A stretch of 64,000 bases of DNA from Janthinobacterium sp. B9-8 (GTDB taxonomy: Bacteria; Pseudomonadota; Gammaproteobacteria; Burkholderiales; Chitinibacteraceae): assembly GCF_000969645.2 (NCBI RefSeq), contig NZ_CP014222.1, positions 744,001 to 808,000 on the forward strand, written 5' to 3'. A model generated the notes under the pieces. It made no database searches and had not been told where the DNA came from. It saw only the letters and a program-made list of their open reading frames with translations. The position numbers were made by a program, and so were the translations under genes. Position 1 is the stretch's first letter; every line of letters begins with the position of its first letter. This document shows positions 16,237-25,566 of this stretch, piece after piece.

Positions 16237-18711
16237 ATGCGGATGAAACAATTAGCGGTTGCGATCGCTTTAATCGGTGCCGGTGCGGCAATCAGTGCTC
16301 AGGCAGAAGAAAAAGTTAATAAAGTTGAGCGCGTTGAAGTAACTGGGTCGAGTATTAAGCGGATTAAGAAAGAAGGCTCTACACCAGTTGAAACGGTTTC
16401 TCGCAAGCAGATTGAAAAAATCGCGGCGACTTCTGTTAATGAATTACTTAAAAATTTAGCCTCCATGGACATCATGGATCAAGGTGAATTAACCAGTAAT
16501 GCACCTTCTGCTTCAGGTAGTTCTACGATTAAAATGCGTGGCTTGGGGGCGGGTGATGTCCTTGTTTTGCTGAATGGTCGCCGCCTACCTACAAGCGCTA
16601 TTGGTGATACATCTTCTCCGTCTGGTGTTGACGTAAATATGATTCCCGTGGCGGCAATTGAGCGTGTGGAAATCTTGAAGGATGGTGGCTCAGCGATTTA
16701 TGGTGCGGATGCGGTCGGTGGGGTAGTCAACTTTATTACCAAGAAGAACTATCAAGGTGGCGAAATTCGTACAAACTTTGGTCAGTCAAGTCGCGGAGAT
16801 GGCACTGAAAAAAGTTTTGGTTTGAGTGGGGGTTATGGTGATTTAGGCGAGCAGGGTTTTAATGTGTTTGCTAGTTTTGATGTCTTTAAGCGCGACCCGA
16901 TTATGCGTAAAGACCGTGATTTGACAAAATCTGCAGATTTCCGCCATTTTGGTGGTGGTGATCAGCGCAGTACCTATGCGCCAACAGGAAATTTAAACGG
17001 TAAGCCATACAAGCCGTGCCCTACAACAGATGCTATTAATTCAGCGGGTTCATGTGTTTTTGATTTTAACACTGAGCTTTTAACCGCGTATAACGGTGCG
17101 GATCGTAAGACGGGAATGTTGTTGGCGAATATAGCCCTGACAGACGATATTCGAGCTTTTGCTAGTGGTTTTTATTCGAAGAGTGACGATCATTTTGAGG
17201 CGCACCCTGCGCCAGGTGTTCTACCTGTTCCTGGAACAAAAGATACTTACAAAGGACGTTTCTTACAGGGCGGTCCACGGATTACAGATCGTGAGGCTTC
17301 CCTCTATCAGGTTGTGTTGGGTTTAGATGGTGCTTTCAAAGGATTTGATTGGAGTGTTTCAGCGGGGCATGGCGTAAGTAAACAGACAAACAGTGATAGT
17401 AACTATCTTGATATTGAAAAGTTTTATGACGCTTTAAACACTGGCAAGATTGATGGCACATCAACTACAAACGATCAGGCTATTGTTGATTCGCTTAAGG
17501 TAACGCCACGTCGCGAAGGAGAGAATACTCTTTCATTTATTGATGCAAAGATTAGCGGTGAAACAGGTATTAGCTTGCCAGGCGGTGCTTTAGCATTCGC
17601 GGTAGGCGCGTCTTTTACTCGTGAAGCATTAAAAGATACGCCTGATGCGCTATCGCAAGCTGGCGGCGTATTTGGAAGTATTCAGCAAGCTGCAGTAGAT
17701 GCGTCCCGTAATGCAAAGGCCGTCTTTGCCGAGTTATCTATTCCGCTGGATAAAACGCTCGAGTTACAAGCTGCGTTACGATACGACAGCTATGATACTG
17801 ATTCAAAAGCATCGCCTCGTATTGCTGCACGTTACCAGCCAATCCCAGAGCTATTGTTCCGAGGCTCGTATACTGCTAGTTTCCGCATGCCCACCCTTAA
17901 GCAATTAAAGGGTGGGGTGGATGAAGGGGCTTACACTGTTAAGCTGAAAGAAGAGTGTAGAGCTTTGAACCTTGGCGATAATTGTAAGGTAGAAGGGTAT
18001 TACCTTAATGGCAGTAATGCTAAATTAAAGCCTGAAAGTGGCGAATCATTCAATATCGGTGTTGTGGTTGAGAATGGTCCATTTAGTGGCTCAATGGATT
18101 GGTGGAAAACTAAAAAAACCGATTTGATTGATGTGCCAACACAGCTGCAAGCCATTCAAAAAGGCGAATATAAGTACGAAACTCGAGGCATTGTTATTAA
18201 CACTGGCTTGATGAACATGAATGGCTTGACTGTTGAGGGTATTGATACAGAGCTTAAATTCCGTATTCCAACGTCAATTGCCACATTTATTATTGGTAAT
18301 ACCAATTCATTTTATCTAATGAATGAAAAGGTAAATGGCGATAATCAAAAAGAAGATTGGAAAAATATATTTAATAACCCAACTTGGCGGAACACTTTCC
18401 GTGTTGAAGCTGAGACAGCGGGTTGGATCGGCGTAGTTTCTGTTAAGACAACGGCAGGATTCGTGAACCGTAAGGATCCAGTGACTAACACTGATCCAGT
18501 AACGGATGAGCGTGAAGTGCCAAGCCATTCAGAAACAGACTTAACAGTTAGCTACACTGGTTTTAAGAACTTTAAAATTGATGCTGCTGTGAAGAATGTA
18601 TTTGATCGCATGCCACCGTTCACGGATGTGGGTACAAGCACTATGGGCTTTGCTGATATATACGGCGTTCGTGGTCGTTTCTTCTCATTAGGTGGTAAGT
18701 ACTCTTTCTAA
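16237..18711 (+). CDS. TonB-dependent outer-membrane receptor (GSxIKR-type plug)
   Basis: An 824-residue outer-membrane active transporter. The start at 16237 follows AGGGGG and gives a classic signal peptide (MRMKQLAVAIALIGAGAAIS, cleavage after AQA). The TonB-box/plug region follows: VERVEVTGSSIKRIKKEGST, SVNELLKNLASM, IKMRGLGAGDVLVLLNGRRL and IERVEILKDGGSAIYGADAVGG. The barrel ends in GRFFSLGGKYSF with the terminal Phe needed for BAM assembly. The GSxIKR start is typical of Oar/colossin-like receptors for organic nutrients rather than classical siderophore receptors. It precedes its own tonB-exbB-exbD-exbD and an oligopeptidase/Opp set. Substrate not proven. Confidence 0.92.
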   Translation: MRMKQLAVAIALIGAGAAISAQAEEKVNKVERVEVTGSSIKRIKKEGSTPVETVSRKQIEKIAATSVNELLKNLASMDIMDQGELTSNAPSASGSSTIKMRGLGAGDVLVLLNGRRLPTSAIGDTSSPSGVDVNMIPVAAIERVEILKDGGSAIYGADAVGGVVNFITKKNYQGGEIRTNFGQSSRGDGTEKSFGLSGGYGDLGEQGFNVFASFDVFKRDPIMRKDRDLTKSADFRHFGGGDQRSTYAPTGNLNGKPYKPCPTTDAINSAGSCVFDFNTELLTAYNGADRKTGMLLANIALTDDIRAFASGFYSKSDDHFEAHPAPGVLPVPGTKDTYKGRFLQGGPRITDREASLYQVVLGLDGAFKGFDWSVSAGHGVSKQTNSDSNYLDIEKFYDALNTGKIDGTSTTNDQAIVDSLKVTPRREGENTLSFIDAKISGETGISLPGGALAFAVGASFTREALKDTPDALSQAGGVFGSIQQAAVDASRNAKAVFAELSIPLDKTLELQAALRYDSYDTDSKASPRIAARYQPIPELLFRGSYTASFRMPTLKQLKGGVDEGAYTVKLKEECRALNLGDNCKVEGYYLNGSNAKLKPESGESFNIGVVVENGPFSGSMDWWKTKKTDLIDVPTQLQAIQKGEYKYETRGIVINTGLMNMNGLTVEGIDTELKFRIPTSIATFIIGNTNSFYLMNEKVNGDNQKEDWKNIFNNPTWRNTFRVEAETAGWIGVVSVKTTAGFVNRKDPVTNTDPVTDEREVPSHSETDLTVSYTGFKNFKIDAAVKNVFDRMPPFTDVGTSTMGFADIYGVRGRFFSLGGKYSF

Positions 18712-18722
18712 TATAAGAGTTG

Positions 18723-18753
18723 CCTGCAGGGTCTGTGGACTCTGCAGGTTTTT
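18723..18753 (+). terminator. Rho-independent terminator after the TonB-dependent receptor gene
   Basis: CCTGCAG at 18723-18729 pairs with CTGCAGG at 18742-18748, with further pairing GTC/GAC inside, followed by TTTTTATT. This separates the receptor transcript from tonB. Confidence 0.8.
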
Positions 18754-19025
18754 ATTCGCCAATATATGATTTTTATATGAAGAATAAAGATATAACTTTT
18801 CATTTTTTGACTCGTTACTATTTTTGTTTATGATGCGTATGAGTTGTGCTTGTTTGGATGTTTTTCCCAAGAACTCATTTATTTGTGTCTAAAAATTAAA
18901 AAGCCAACTGGATGGTTTTTTCTATTCACTAATATTTATTAATTGCCCCATCAAGTATTTATTCTTGCTGGTTTTGCTGAAATTATATTGGTTGAATTAG
19001 AGTAAACCCTAGTAAAAAAATTTAA

Positions 19026-19072
19026 ATGACTAGCGTATCTTAGTCATGTAGCCGCTTAATTATTTGATTAAG
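19026..19072 (+). promoter_or_regulatory. Tandem palindromes upstream of the first tonB gene
   Basis: In the 350 bases between the receptor terminator and tonB, which hold no gene, two inverted repeats lie just before the ribosome site: ATGACTA/TAGTCAT at 19026-19047 (8-base loop) and CTTAAT/ATTAAG at 19055-19072 (6-base loop). They may be operator sites or leader hairpins. No clear -35/-10 pair could be fixed. Confidence 0.35.
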
Positions 19073-19103
19073 TCATTTCGTAAATTATTTAAAGGAGAGC
19101 ATC

Positions 19104-19766
19104 GTGGAAGCTTTTGGCCAGAACGCACGTGATCGTCGTGCCGTGGGCTTGGCTGGAGTGGCTGCCTTGCATGTGCTCGTAGCCTATGCGCTTCTTACCG
19201 GCTTGGGCAAAAACTTGGTAAAAGTCATTCAGCAAAAAGTTGAAGTGGCTGTGATCAGTGAGCCGCCACCACCGCCGCCGCCACCGCCAAAAATTGAAAA
19301 AGTGGTGAAGGAAACTGCACCTCCACCGCCACAACAACAGCCTGCTTATGTTCCGCCTCCTATTGTTGCACCGACTACCCAGTCGACAAATACGGTTCAG
19401 GCAACTTCGGAAGTTAAAGCACCCTCTGCTCCGGCTGTGCCTCAGCCCGTTGCAACGCCAGCACCAGCGCCTGCAGGCCCAATATCTGCAACAGGGAATT
19501 GTTCTAAGTTAGGGCAGCCAGAGTACCCAAGAAAGGCTAATGCTGATCAGATTGGTGGGGACGTTACAGTTTGGTTTAAGGTGAATTCCGAAGGGAAGCT
19601 CAGTGATATAACCAATATTAAATACGCGTCTAGTATCCCTCCTACATATCGAAGCCAGTTTCAATCTGCAATTAAGCAGGCTCTGAAAGAGCATGTTTGT
19701 AAGGCCGCTTCAAACGAAGCAACTCTTGAGCAAACGTTTGGCTTTACCGCCGGCACTGAAGAATAA
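19104..19766 (+). CDS. tonB: TonB energy transducer, atypical C-terminus (system 1)
   Basis: Links the ExbB-ExbD proton motor to outer-membrane receptors. The 220-residue product has one membrane anchor (about 14-34, GLAGVAALHVLVAYALLTGL), a proline-rich periplasmic spacer including nine consecutive prolines, and a short C-terminal domain starting CSKLGQPEYPRKANADQIGG. The usual final motifs (sSG...ld.AA...w.f.P) are replaced by a segment with two cysteines (GNCSKLG and KEHVCKAAS), which might form a periplasmic disulfide. Start is GTG after a strong AAAGGAGAG. Followed at 36 bases by exbB. Confidence 0.88.
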   Translation: MEAFGQNARDRRAVGLAGVAALHVLVAYALLTGLGKNLVKVIQQKVEVAVISEPPPPPPPPPKIEKVVKETAPPPPQQQPAYVPPPIVAPTTQSTNTVQATSEVKAPSAPAVPQPVATPAPAPAGPISATGNCSKLGQPEYPRKANADQIGGDVTVWFKVNSEGKLSDITNIKYASSIPPTYRSQFQSAIKQALKEHVCKAASNEATLEQTFGFTAGTEE

Positions 19767-19802
19767 CTAAGCCCCTCACTTTTTTTATGGAGTATCTAAA
19801 TC

Positions 19803-20540
19803 ATGGCCAAGTTCTCCCGCCAATTCTTTATGCTTGCAGCCGCGGCTGCAGCATGTGCTCTGCCAGTATTGGCGAATTCCACTGTTGCAGTTGCAAACCC
19901 ATATGGGCTTGAAGCACTGTGGGCTCAGGGCGACATCGTTGCTAAAGGTACTTTAGTTATTTTGCTGACGATGTCTGCTGCAACTTGGTATGTAGCGATC
20001 GTTAAAATTCTGGATCAGCGCCGCCTGATTAAATTAGGCCGTGAGTTGCTCAAAGAGCGCGGTCCTGAGCTGCTGGCAAAAACTAAAGTTTTGAAAGACG
20101 ATGGTATTTACAGCTCCGTGGCTCATGCTGGCGCTAATGCTGCAAGCGAGCATCACGGTGAATTAAGTAAAAACGTTGATCTGAATACTTGGGTTTCAAT
20201 GGCAACTTACGATGCGGCTGCTAATGCAAGCAGCCAGATGCAAGCAGGTATGTCGGTGATTGCAACTGTGGGCTCTACTGCACCTTTCGTGGGTCTGTTT
20301 GGTACTGTTTGGGGTATTTACCACGCGCTGACAGCGATTGGTATTTCTGGCCAGGCATCGATCGATAAAGTGGCTGGCCCAGTGGGTGAGTCGCTGATTA
20401 TGACGGCAATTGGTCTGGCTGTAGCTGTACCTGCGGTGCTGGGTTACAACTGGCTGGTGCGTCGTAACAAGTTGGTAGTAGAAATGGTTCACACCGTAGC
20501 TGCTCGCTTGCACACCAATTTGCTTAGCACACCTAAGTAA
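19803..20540 (+). CDS. exbB: ExbB-type proton channel (MotA/TolQ/ExbB), system 1
   Basis: A 245-residue inner-membrane protein that forms the pentameric proton channel of the TonB motor. It has an N-terminal hydrophobic signal-like segment (FFMLAAAAAACALPVLA), a first long helix near 45-70 and the conserved double helix ASVIATVGSTAPFVGLFGTVWGIYHAL...GPVGESLIMTAIGLAVAVPAVLGYN (approx. 155-215). Threonines lining the pore (GTVWGI and TAIGLAVA) are kept. Ends five bases before exbD. Confidence 0.94.
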   Translation: MAKFSRQFFMLAAAAAACALPVLANSTVAVANPYGLEALWAQGDIVAKGTLVILLTMSAATWYVAIVKILDQRRLIKLGRELLKERGPELLAKTKVLKDDGIYSSVAHAGANAASEHHGELSKNVDLNTWVSMATYDAAANASSQMQAGMSVIATVGSTAPFVGLFGTVWGIYHALTAIGISGQASIDKVAGPVGESLIMTAIGLAVAVPAVLGYNWLVRRNKLVVEMVHTVAARLHTNLLSTPK

Positions 20541-20545
20541 TCATT

Positions 20546-20980
20546 ATGAGCTACTTGCGGCCAGGACAAAGGGCATCTAGCCAAGAGGATGATGTGATCT
20601 CAGCGATCAATACCACACCATTAGTGGATGTGATGTTGGTTCTGCTTATTATCTTTTTGATCACTATTCCAGTTGTAACGCAAACGATTCAATTAACACT
20701 GCCAAAAGAAGTCAATCTTCCGACGCAAACCAAGCCTGAGAATATTATTTTGGGCGTGGATGATAAGAGTAATATTTTTTGGAATATCAGCCAGGTGAAG
20801 TCAGATGAAGAATTACTGGCTCGCTTGGTGAAAGTTGCAAAAATGGATCCGCAACCGGAAGTCCATATTCGCGGTGATATGTCTTCTAAATACAGCTCAG
20901 TAGGGCGGATTGTTTTGGCAGTACAAAGGGCGGGAATTGTAAAAATCGCTTTTATTACCGAGCCTCCCGCTAGAAATTAA
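20546..20980 (+). CDS. exbD: ExbD-type biopolymer transport protein, first copy (system 1)
   Basis: A 144-residue protein with one membrane helix that carries the essential proton-binding aspartate (INTTPLVDVMLVLLIIFLIT, Asp near residue 28) and a periplasmic domain. In the ExbB pore two ExbD helices rotate. It follows exbB at five bases. A second, different exbD lies 97 bases downstream, so a mixed ExbD pair or two alternative rotors is possible. Confidence 0.93.
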   Translation: MSYLRPGQRASSQEDDVISAINTTPLVDVMLVLLIIFLITIPVVTQTIQLTLPKEVNLPTQTKPENIILGVDDKSNIFWNISQVKSDEELLARLVKVAKMDPQPEVHIRGDMSSKYSSVGRIVLAVQRAGIVKIAFITEPPARN

Positions 20981-20998
20981 TAGCTGTGTGTAAGGGTT

Positions 20999-21032
20999 GG
21001 GCCAGGGTTTATTTCACTGAAATCGCTGGCCC
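20999..21032 (+). other. Strong hairpin between the two exbD genes
   Basis: GGGCCAG at 20999-21005 pairs with CTGGCCC at 21026-21032 and an inner ATTTC pairs with GAAAT. There is no T-run, so it is more likely an mRNA-stability or processing element than a terminator; it could set different levels of the two ExbD proteins. Confidence 0.5.
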
Positions 21033-21077
21033 GATTCACTGACTCTTTAGACAGCAAATGCGCTGTGGAGAACGATT

Positions 21078-21497
21078 ATGGGAATGCAAGTTGGTGGTAA
21101 TGACGATGATATGATGATGGAAATCAATACCACGCCATTGATTGACGTGATGTTGGTTTTGTTGATTATGCTGATTATCACCATCCCAATTCAAACGCAT
21201 GCCGTAAAATTGGATATGCCTGTTAATTCGCCTTCTAAAGCAACTGAAAAGCCGGAAGTAGTTCAGATTGATATTGGCAGCAATAATGTCATTTCTTGGG
21301 CTGGTGCTCCTTTGGCTGATCGTGCTGCATTAGAAAAAAACTTATCTGAGGCTTCACAAAGAGCGGTGCAGCCTGAGTTTCATATTCGCCCTGATAAAGA
21401 CGCAAATTATGAAGCGGTTGCAATGGTCTTAGCCAGCTCGCAGCGGCTGGGTGTAAAGAAGATCGGTATTGTGGGTCACGAGCAATTTATGCAGTAA
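21078..21497 (+). CDS. exbD: ExbD-type biopolymer transport protein, second copy (system 1)
   Basis: A 139-residue ExbD paralogue: cytoplasmic start rich in Asp/Met (GNDDDMMMEINTTPLIDVML), membrane helix with the conserved Asp, and a periplasmic domain ending IGIVGHEQFMQ. It differs throughout from the first copy, so this is an old duplication. The exbB-exbD1-exbD2 arrangement is known from Xanthomonas and some other proteobacteria, where the second copy is needed only for certain substrates. Confidence 0.93.
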   Translation: MGMQVGGNDDDMMMEINTTPLIDVMLVLLIMLIITIPIQTHAVKLDMPVNSPSKATEKPEVVQIDIGSNNVISWAGAPLADRAALEKNLSEASQRAVQPEFHIRPDKDANYEAVAMVLASSQRLGVKKIGIVGHEQFMQ

Positions 21498-21502
21498 TTT
21501 AA

Positions 21503-21536
21503 AGCTGGGCGGTTTCGCCCAGCTATCCTGTTTTAC
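21503..21536 (+). terminator. Terminator-like hairpin after the tonB-exbBDD genes
   Basis: AGCTGGGCG at 21503-21511 and CGCCCAGCT at 21516-21524 form a perfect 9-base stem with a GTTT loop. The following ATCCTGTTTTAC is a weak T-tract, so partial read-through into the peptidase gene is possible. Confidence 0.6.
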
Positions 21537-21653
21537 TCAAAAAAATAGATAAAACTGAATGGCAGCAGGCGTTTGCGTGTGCCAGTTTTGCTACGTCTGC
21601 CGATTAAAAATACTTGCTAATAAACATCCAATTAACCTTTGCTGGGGAATAAA

Positions 21654-23654
21654 TTGAACAAAATAGCCATGAGCCTCGCCGTATTGTTTTCTTCTGCTCC
21701 GCTATTTGCAGCGCAGGGTGGCGCATTGCTTTTGCCTGATGCTGCCGATATAGCGCGCCAGTGTCAGCAAACGATTTCCCAAGCAAAAATAAAAATTGCT
21801 GCATTAGAAAAATTGCCACTGGCTAAAGTAAATGCAGTAAATACACTGGGTGAATGGAATAGAATTAATCAGGATCTGGATCACTTTGGGGGACCCGCAG
21901 GTTTGCTCTCTGAAGTGAGCCCATCTACGCCAGTGCGTACGGCAGCAGATGCATGCAATTTAAAAATGTCTGCACTCATCAGTGATGTTTTGCAAAGCGA
22001 AGCTTTGTATAGCCGGTTTAAAGCTTTAAAGCCAAAAGATGCCATTGATGCTGAGGCACGTGCTGATTTACTGAGTAATTTTGAAGATCGCGGTGTTAAC
22101 TTACCTAAAGAAAAACGTACAGAATTAGCGGCTATTTTTAATAAAATAGAAAAGCTACAACAAGATTTCTCCCGCAATATGCGGGATAACCAAGCCAGAA
22201 TGAGTTTTACTGCCGCAGAATTAAAAGGCGTTTCTGCTAGCTTTTTAGCCACAGCCAAAAAAGATGCAGCAGGTCTCTATGTGTTGGGATTTGATTATCC
22301 CGAAATTGATGCTGTAATGGGCTATGCAGAAAATGAAGTCACGCGTGAGCGCTATTACACCGGTAGAATGAAGATTGGCGGTGCGGCCAATTTGCAAATT
22401 TTAAAAGAAGTGGTTGAATTAAGAAAACAAATTGCCCAACTCACCGGCTACCCAAGTTATGCCGCGTTTGCTATTCGCAATAAAATGGCCGCTACGCCAG
22501 AAGCAGTCAATACCTTCCTCGCCGATGTGCAAGCCCGTGTTGCCACTTTAGAAAAATCAGATATCGAAGAGCTGCGCCAGGAAAAAGCCCGCTTTACCGG
22601 CAAGGCTGATAGCGTGTTAAAGCGCTGGGATGTGCAGTTTTATGAAGAGCAGCTCAAAGCCAGCCGCTATCAACTTGATCAAAAGCAAGTGCGTGAGCAA
22701 TTCCCTACCGAGCCGACCATTGCCTGGATGATGAATGTCACTGGCACACTCTATGGTGTTGATTTTCGTCCGAATGCCAAATTAAAAACATGGCACAAAG
22801 ACGTACGCGCTTACGATGTATTTGATCGCACAAGCAAAAAATACCTCTCTAGTTTTTACCTCGATCTTTTCCCGCGTGATGGCAAATACAAGCATGCGGC
22901 GGCTTTCCCTGTTAGAGGCGTAAGCACTTTAAGTGGGCAAACACCGGTTAGCGTTTTAGTCACTAATTTTAGCCGCGAAGGTTTTAATCAGGATGAGTTA
23001 GAAACGCTCTACCACGAATTTGGCCACATCATGCACGGCGTGTTGTCGAAAACACGTTACACCATGCAGGCGGGTACCTCGGTGAAGCGTGATTTTGTGG
23101 AAGCACCGTCGCAAATGTTTGAAGAATGGGCGCGTCGCCCTGAAGCAGGAGCGTTGTTTAACGATACGTGTTCAAGCTGCAAGCCGATTGATCCTAAGCT
23201 GGTCGCTAAAATGGATGACGCCCGCCGCTTTGGCCGTGGCCTCAAATACGCCCGTCAAGGCCTGTACTCCGCTTACGATATGGCTTTAGCCGCAGCGGAT
23301 GCGGGAGACCCTCAGGCAGTATGGCAGACCATGGAAGGTAAAACGCCGCTGGGTTACGTAGCGGGTACAGAATTCCCCGGCACCTTCGGCCATATTGTGG
23401 GAGGCTATGCGGCAGGGTATTACGGCTATATGTGGTCTGAAGTCTTAGCGCTGGATATGTTGTCGGCTTACGGTAGTAATGTGATGGATGTAAAGCAGGG
23501 CAAGCGTTATCGCGAACTGATTTTAGAAAATGGTGGTCAGCGCCCGGCGATGGAATTAGTTGAAGAATTTATTGGCCGCAAGCCTAATTCCGATGCTTTC
23601 TTTCAAGAAATTACTGGTCAGCGTGGCGTACCTACCAAGACGGCTAAGCAATAA
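21654..23654 (+). CDS. Exported M3-family oligopeptidase
   Basis: A zinc oligopeptidase of the thimet/OpdA/Dcp type that cuts short peptides. The zinc motif HEFGHIMHG is near residue 453, the downstream glutamate lies in RDFVEAPSQMFEEW. Unlike cytoplasmic OpdA, it begins with a signal peptide (MNKIAMSLAVLFSSAPLFAA), and it carries a CSSC pair (LFNDTCSSCKPIDPK) and other cysteines that fit an oxidising compartment. I chose the TTG at 21654 because GGGGA stands five bases before it; an ATG five codons later is the alternative. It lies between the TonB system and the Opp transporter genes, suggesting periplasmic peptide trimming. Confidence 0.9.
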   Translation: MNKIAMSLAVLFSSAPLFAAQGGALLLPDAADIARQCQQTISQAKIKIAALEKLPLAKVNAVNTLGEWNRINQDLDHFGGPAGLLSEVSPSTPVRTAADACNLKMSALISDVLQSEALYSRFKALKPKDAIDAEARADLLSNFEDRGVNLPKEKRTELAAIFNKIEKLQQDFSRNMRDNQARMSFTAAELKGVSASFLATAKKDAAGLYVLGFDYPEIDAVMGYAENEVTRERYYTGRMKIGGAANLQILKEVVELRKQIAQLTGYPSYAAFAIRNKMAATPEAVNTFLADVQARVATLEKSDIEELRQEKARFTGKADSVLKRWDVQFYEEQLKASRYQLDQKQVREQFPTEPTIAWMMNVTGTLYGVDFRPNAKLKTWHKDVRAYDVFDRTSKKYLSSFYLDLFPRDGKYKHAAAFPVRGVSTLSGQTPVSVLVTNFSREGFNQDELETLYHEFGHIMHGVLSKTRYTMQAGTSVKRDFVEAPSQMFEEWARRPEAGALFNDTCSSCKPIDPKLVAKMDDARRFGRGLKYARQGLYSAYDMALAAADAGDPQAVWQTMEGKTPLGYVAGTEFPGTFGHIVGGYAAGYYGYMWSEVLALDMLSAYGSNVMDVKQGKRYRELILENGGQRPAMELVEEFIGRKPNSDAFFQEITGQRGVPTKTAKQ

Positions 23655-23753
23655 TATCCATCTGGCTATTTATTTAGATAAGGGTGAATGTTTCTATTCA
23701 AAAGATGGATCGATTCGCCATTGTATTGTTAAAGAGATGAAGAGGAGACGGTG

Positions 23754-25529
23754 ATGAAAAAACTATTAAGCATCGCCATAGCGGGGGCGCTATTTAGCCA
23801 GCCAGCATTAGCTGCGGATATGAATAAAGTGTTGCGGGTGGCTTTTGTTGCACCTGAGACGGGTTTCGATCCAGCCAAAGTATCAGACGTTTATTCAAGC
23901 TCTATTACGGAAAACGTTTACGATCCAATGCTTACCTACGATTTTATGGTAAGGCCGTCAAAGCTTATCCCTAATACCTTAACTGAAATGCCAAAAGTCA
24001 GTGTCGATGGTAAGACATTAACTTTTAATGTTAAACCCGGTATTTATTTTTCGCCTGACCCAGTTTTTAAAGGGAAAAAACGTGAATTAACAGCCGCAGA
24101 CTATGTTTATTCGCTAAAACGTCTTGTTGATCCTATTACCAACTCACCTAATGGTTTTTTAATTAGTGGCAAATTTGTCGGCTTAGATGAGTGGGTTAAA
24201 TCTGCTAAAAATGGCAAGCTTGATTATGATCAGACGGTTGAAGGCATCAAGGTTATTGATCGTTATACTTTGCAATTAACTTTAATTGAGCCATATCCAT
24301 CTTTGCAATATGTGCTGGCCATGCCGCATCTGGGGGCTGTTGCCCGTGAAGTGATTGAGGCTTATTCGGACAATACGAATGCGCATCCAGTAGGCACCGG
24401 CCCATATATGGTGACTAACTGGAAGCCCGGTACTTCAATATCCTTAGCGGCAAATCCAAATTTTCGTAAAGTCGTTATAAATTATAAGCCAAGTGATAAC
24501 CCCGCTGATCAGTTGCTGGCTAAACAAATGAATGGAAAAACCATTCCAGAAATTGGCAGGGTAGAAGTTTCCATTATTCAGGAAGATCAGCCAAGATGGC
24601 TGTCTTTTAGAAATGGTGATTTAGATTCTCTGGATGGAATTCCTCAGCCACTGGTTCGTGGCTCGCTTATTCTTGATCCAAAAGATCCGTGGCGTGTGGA
24701 ATTAAAAGCTGATTTAAAGAAAAAAGGGATACAGCTACATCGTGGCTTACAGCAGGAAATTACATACAATACATTTAATATGCAAGATCCTGTGGTGGGT
24801 GGTTTTAGTAAGGAAAAAATTGCTTTACGCCGCGCTATTGCTATGTCTTTTAATCGGGCAGAAACTATTTTAAATATTCGCCGAAATCAGGCCATTCAAG
24901 TTCAGTATGTGATTCCGCCTGAAGTTGCTGGGCATAATCCCAACTTCAAAGCAGCAGTAGAATATAATCCTGCACTGGCCAATGCGCTGCTTGATGAATT
25001 TGGTTATAAAATTGATTCAAATGGTAAGCGAATGCTGCCAAATGGACAGCCTTTAGTTATTGATTTTATTACTGGTACTACAGCAACAGATAAGCAGTGG
25101 AATGAGTATTGGCAAAAAACATTTAATACCTTAAAGATTGCAGTGAATTTCCGTTCCATGCAATGGAATGAGCAGATTAAATCTTTACGGACTTGCACAT
25201 ACGGTATGGCAGGTGCGGCATGGCTTGCTGATTACCCAGATGGTGATAATTTCAGCATGTTGCTCTATGGCAAGAACACTGGAAGTTCGAATAATGCGTG
25301 CTATAAATCTCCTCGTTTTGATCGTTTGTATGAAACAACTCAAACAATGGTTGATAGCCCAGAAAGAAATGCACTTTATGATCAGATGCATAAAATTGTG
25401 ATGAGTGACACGCCTTGGGTGATGGGTGATACACGCTTTAAGAATTATGTGGCGCATTCCTGGGTAAAGGGTGTGAAGTCTCATCCACAATTTAATACAT
25501 TGTGGCGTTATCTGGATCTTAAAAAATGA
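23754..25529 (+). CDS. Periplasmic oligopeptide-binding protein (SBP family 5)
   Basis: A 591-residue extracytoplasmic solute-binding protein of the OppA/DppA family. Signal peptide MKKLLSIAIAGALFSQPALA with AxA cleavage and no lipobox. Family motifs: NVYDPMLTYD near 45, PNTLTEMPKVSVDGKTLTF, HPVGTGPYMVTNWKPG near 205-220 and AMSFNRAETI. It supplies peptides to the permease genes immediately downstream. Start ATG follows GAGGAGAC; GTG one codon upstream is equally in frame. Confidence 0.92.
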   Translation: MKKLLSIAIAGALFSQPALAADMNKVLRVAFVAPETGFDPAKVSDVYSSSITENVYDPMLTYDFMVRPSKLIPNTLTEMPKVSVDGKTLTFNVKPGIYFSPDPVFKGKKRELTAADYVYSLKRLVDPITNSPNGFLISGKFVGLDEWVKSAKNGKLDYDQTVEGIKVIDRYTLQLTLIEPYPSLQYVLAMPHLGAVAREVIEAYSDNTNAHPVGTGPYMVTNWKPGTSISLAANPNFRKVVINYKPSDNPADQLLAKQMNGKTIPEIGRVEVSIIQEDQPRWLSFRNGDLDSLDGIPQPLVRGSLILDPKDPWRVELKADLKKKGIQLHRGLQQEITYNTFNMQDPVVGGFSKEKIALRRAIAMSFNRAETILNIRRNQAIQVQYVIPPEVAGHNPNFKAAVEYNPALANALLDEFGYKIDSNGKRMLPNGQPLVIDFITGTTATDKQWNEYWQKTFNTLKIAVNFRSMQWNEQIKSLRTCTYGMAGAAWLADYPDGDNFSMLLYGKNTGSSNNACYKSPRFDRLYETTQTMVDSPERNALYDQMHKIVMSDTPWVMGDTRFKNYVAHSWVKGVKSHPQFNTLWRYLDLKK

Positions 25530-25566
25530 TGTTAACTTTTGACTTTCTTGTGGCCGGGGAAAAATA

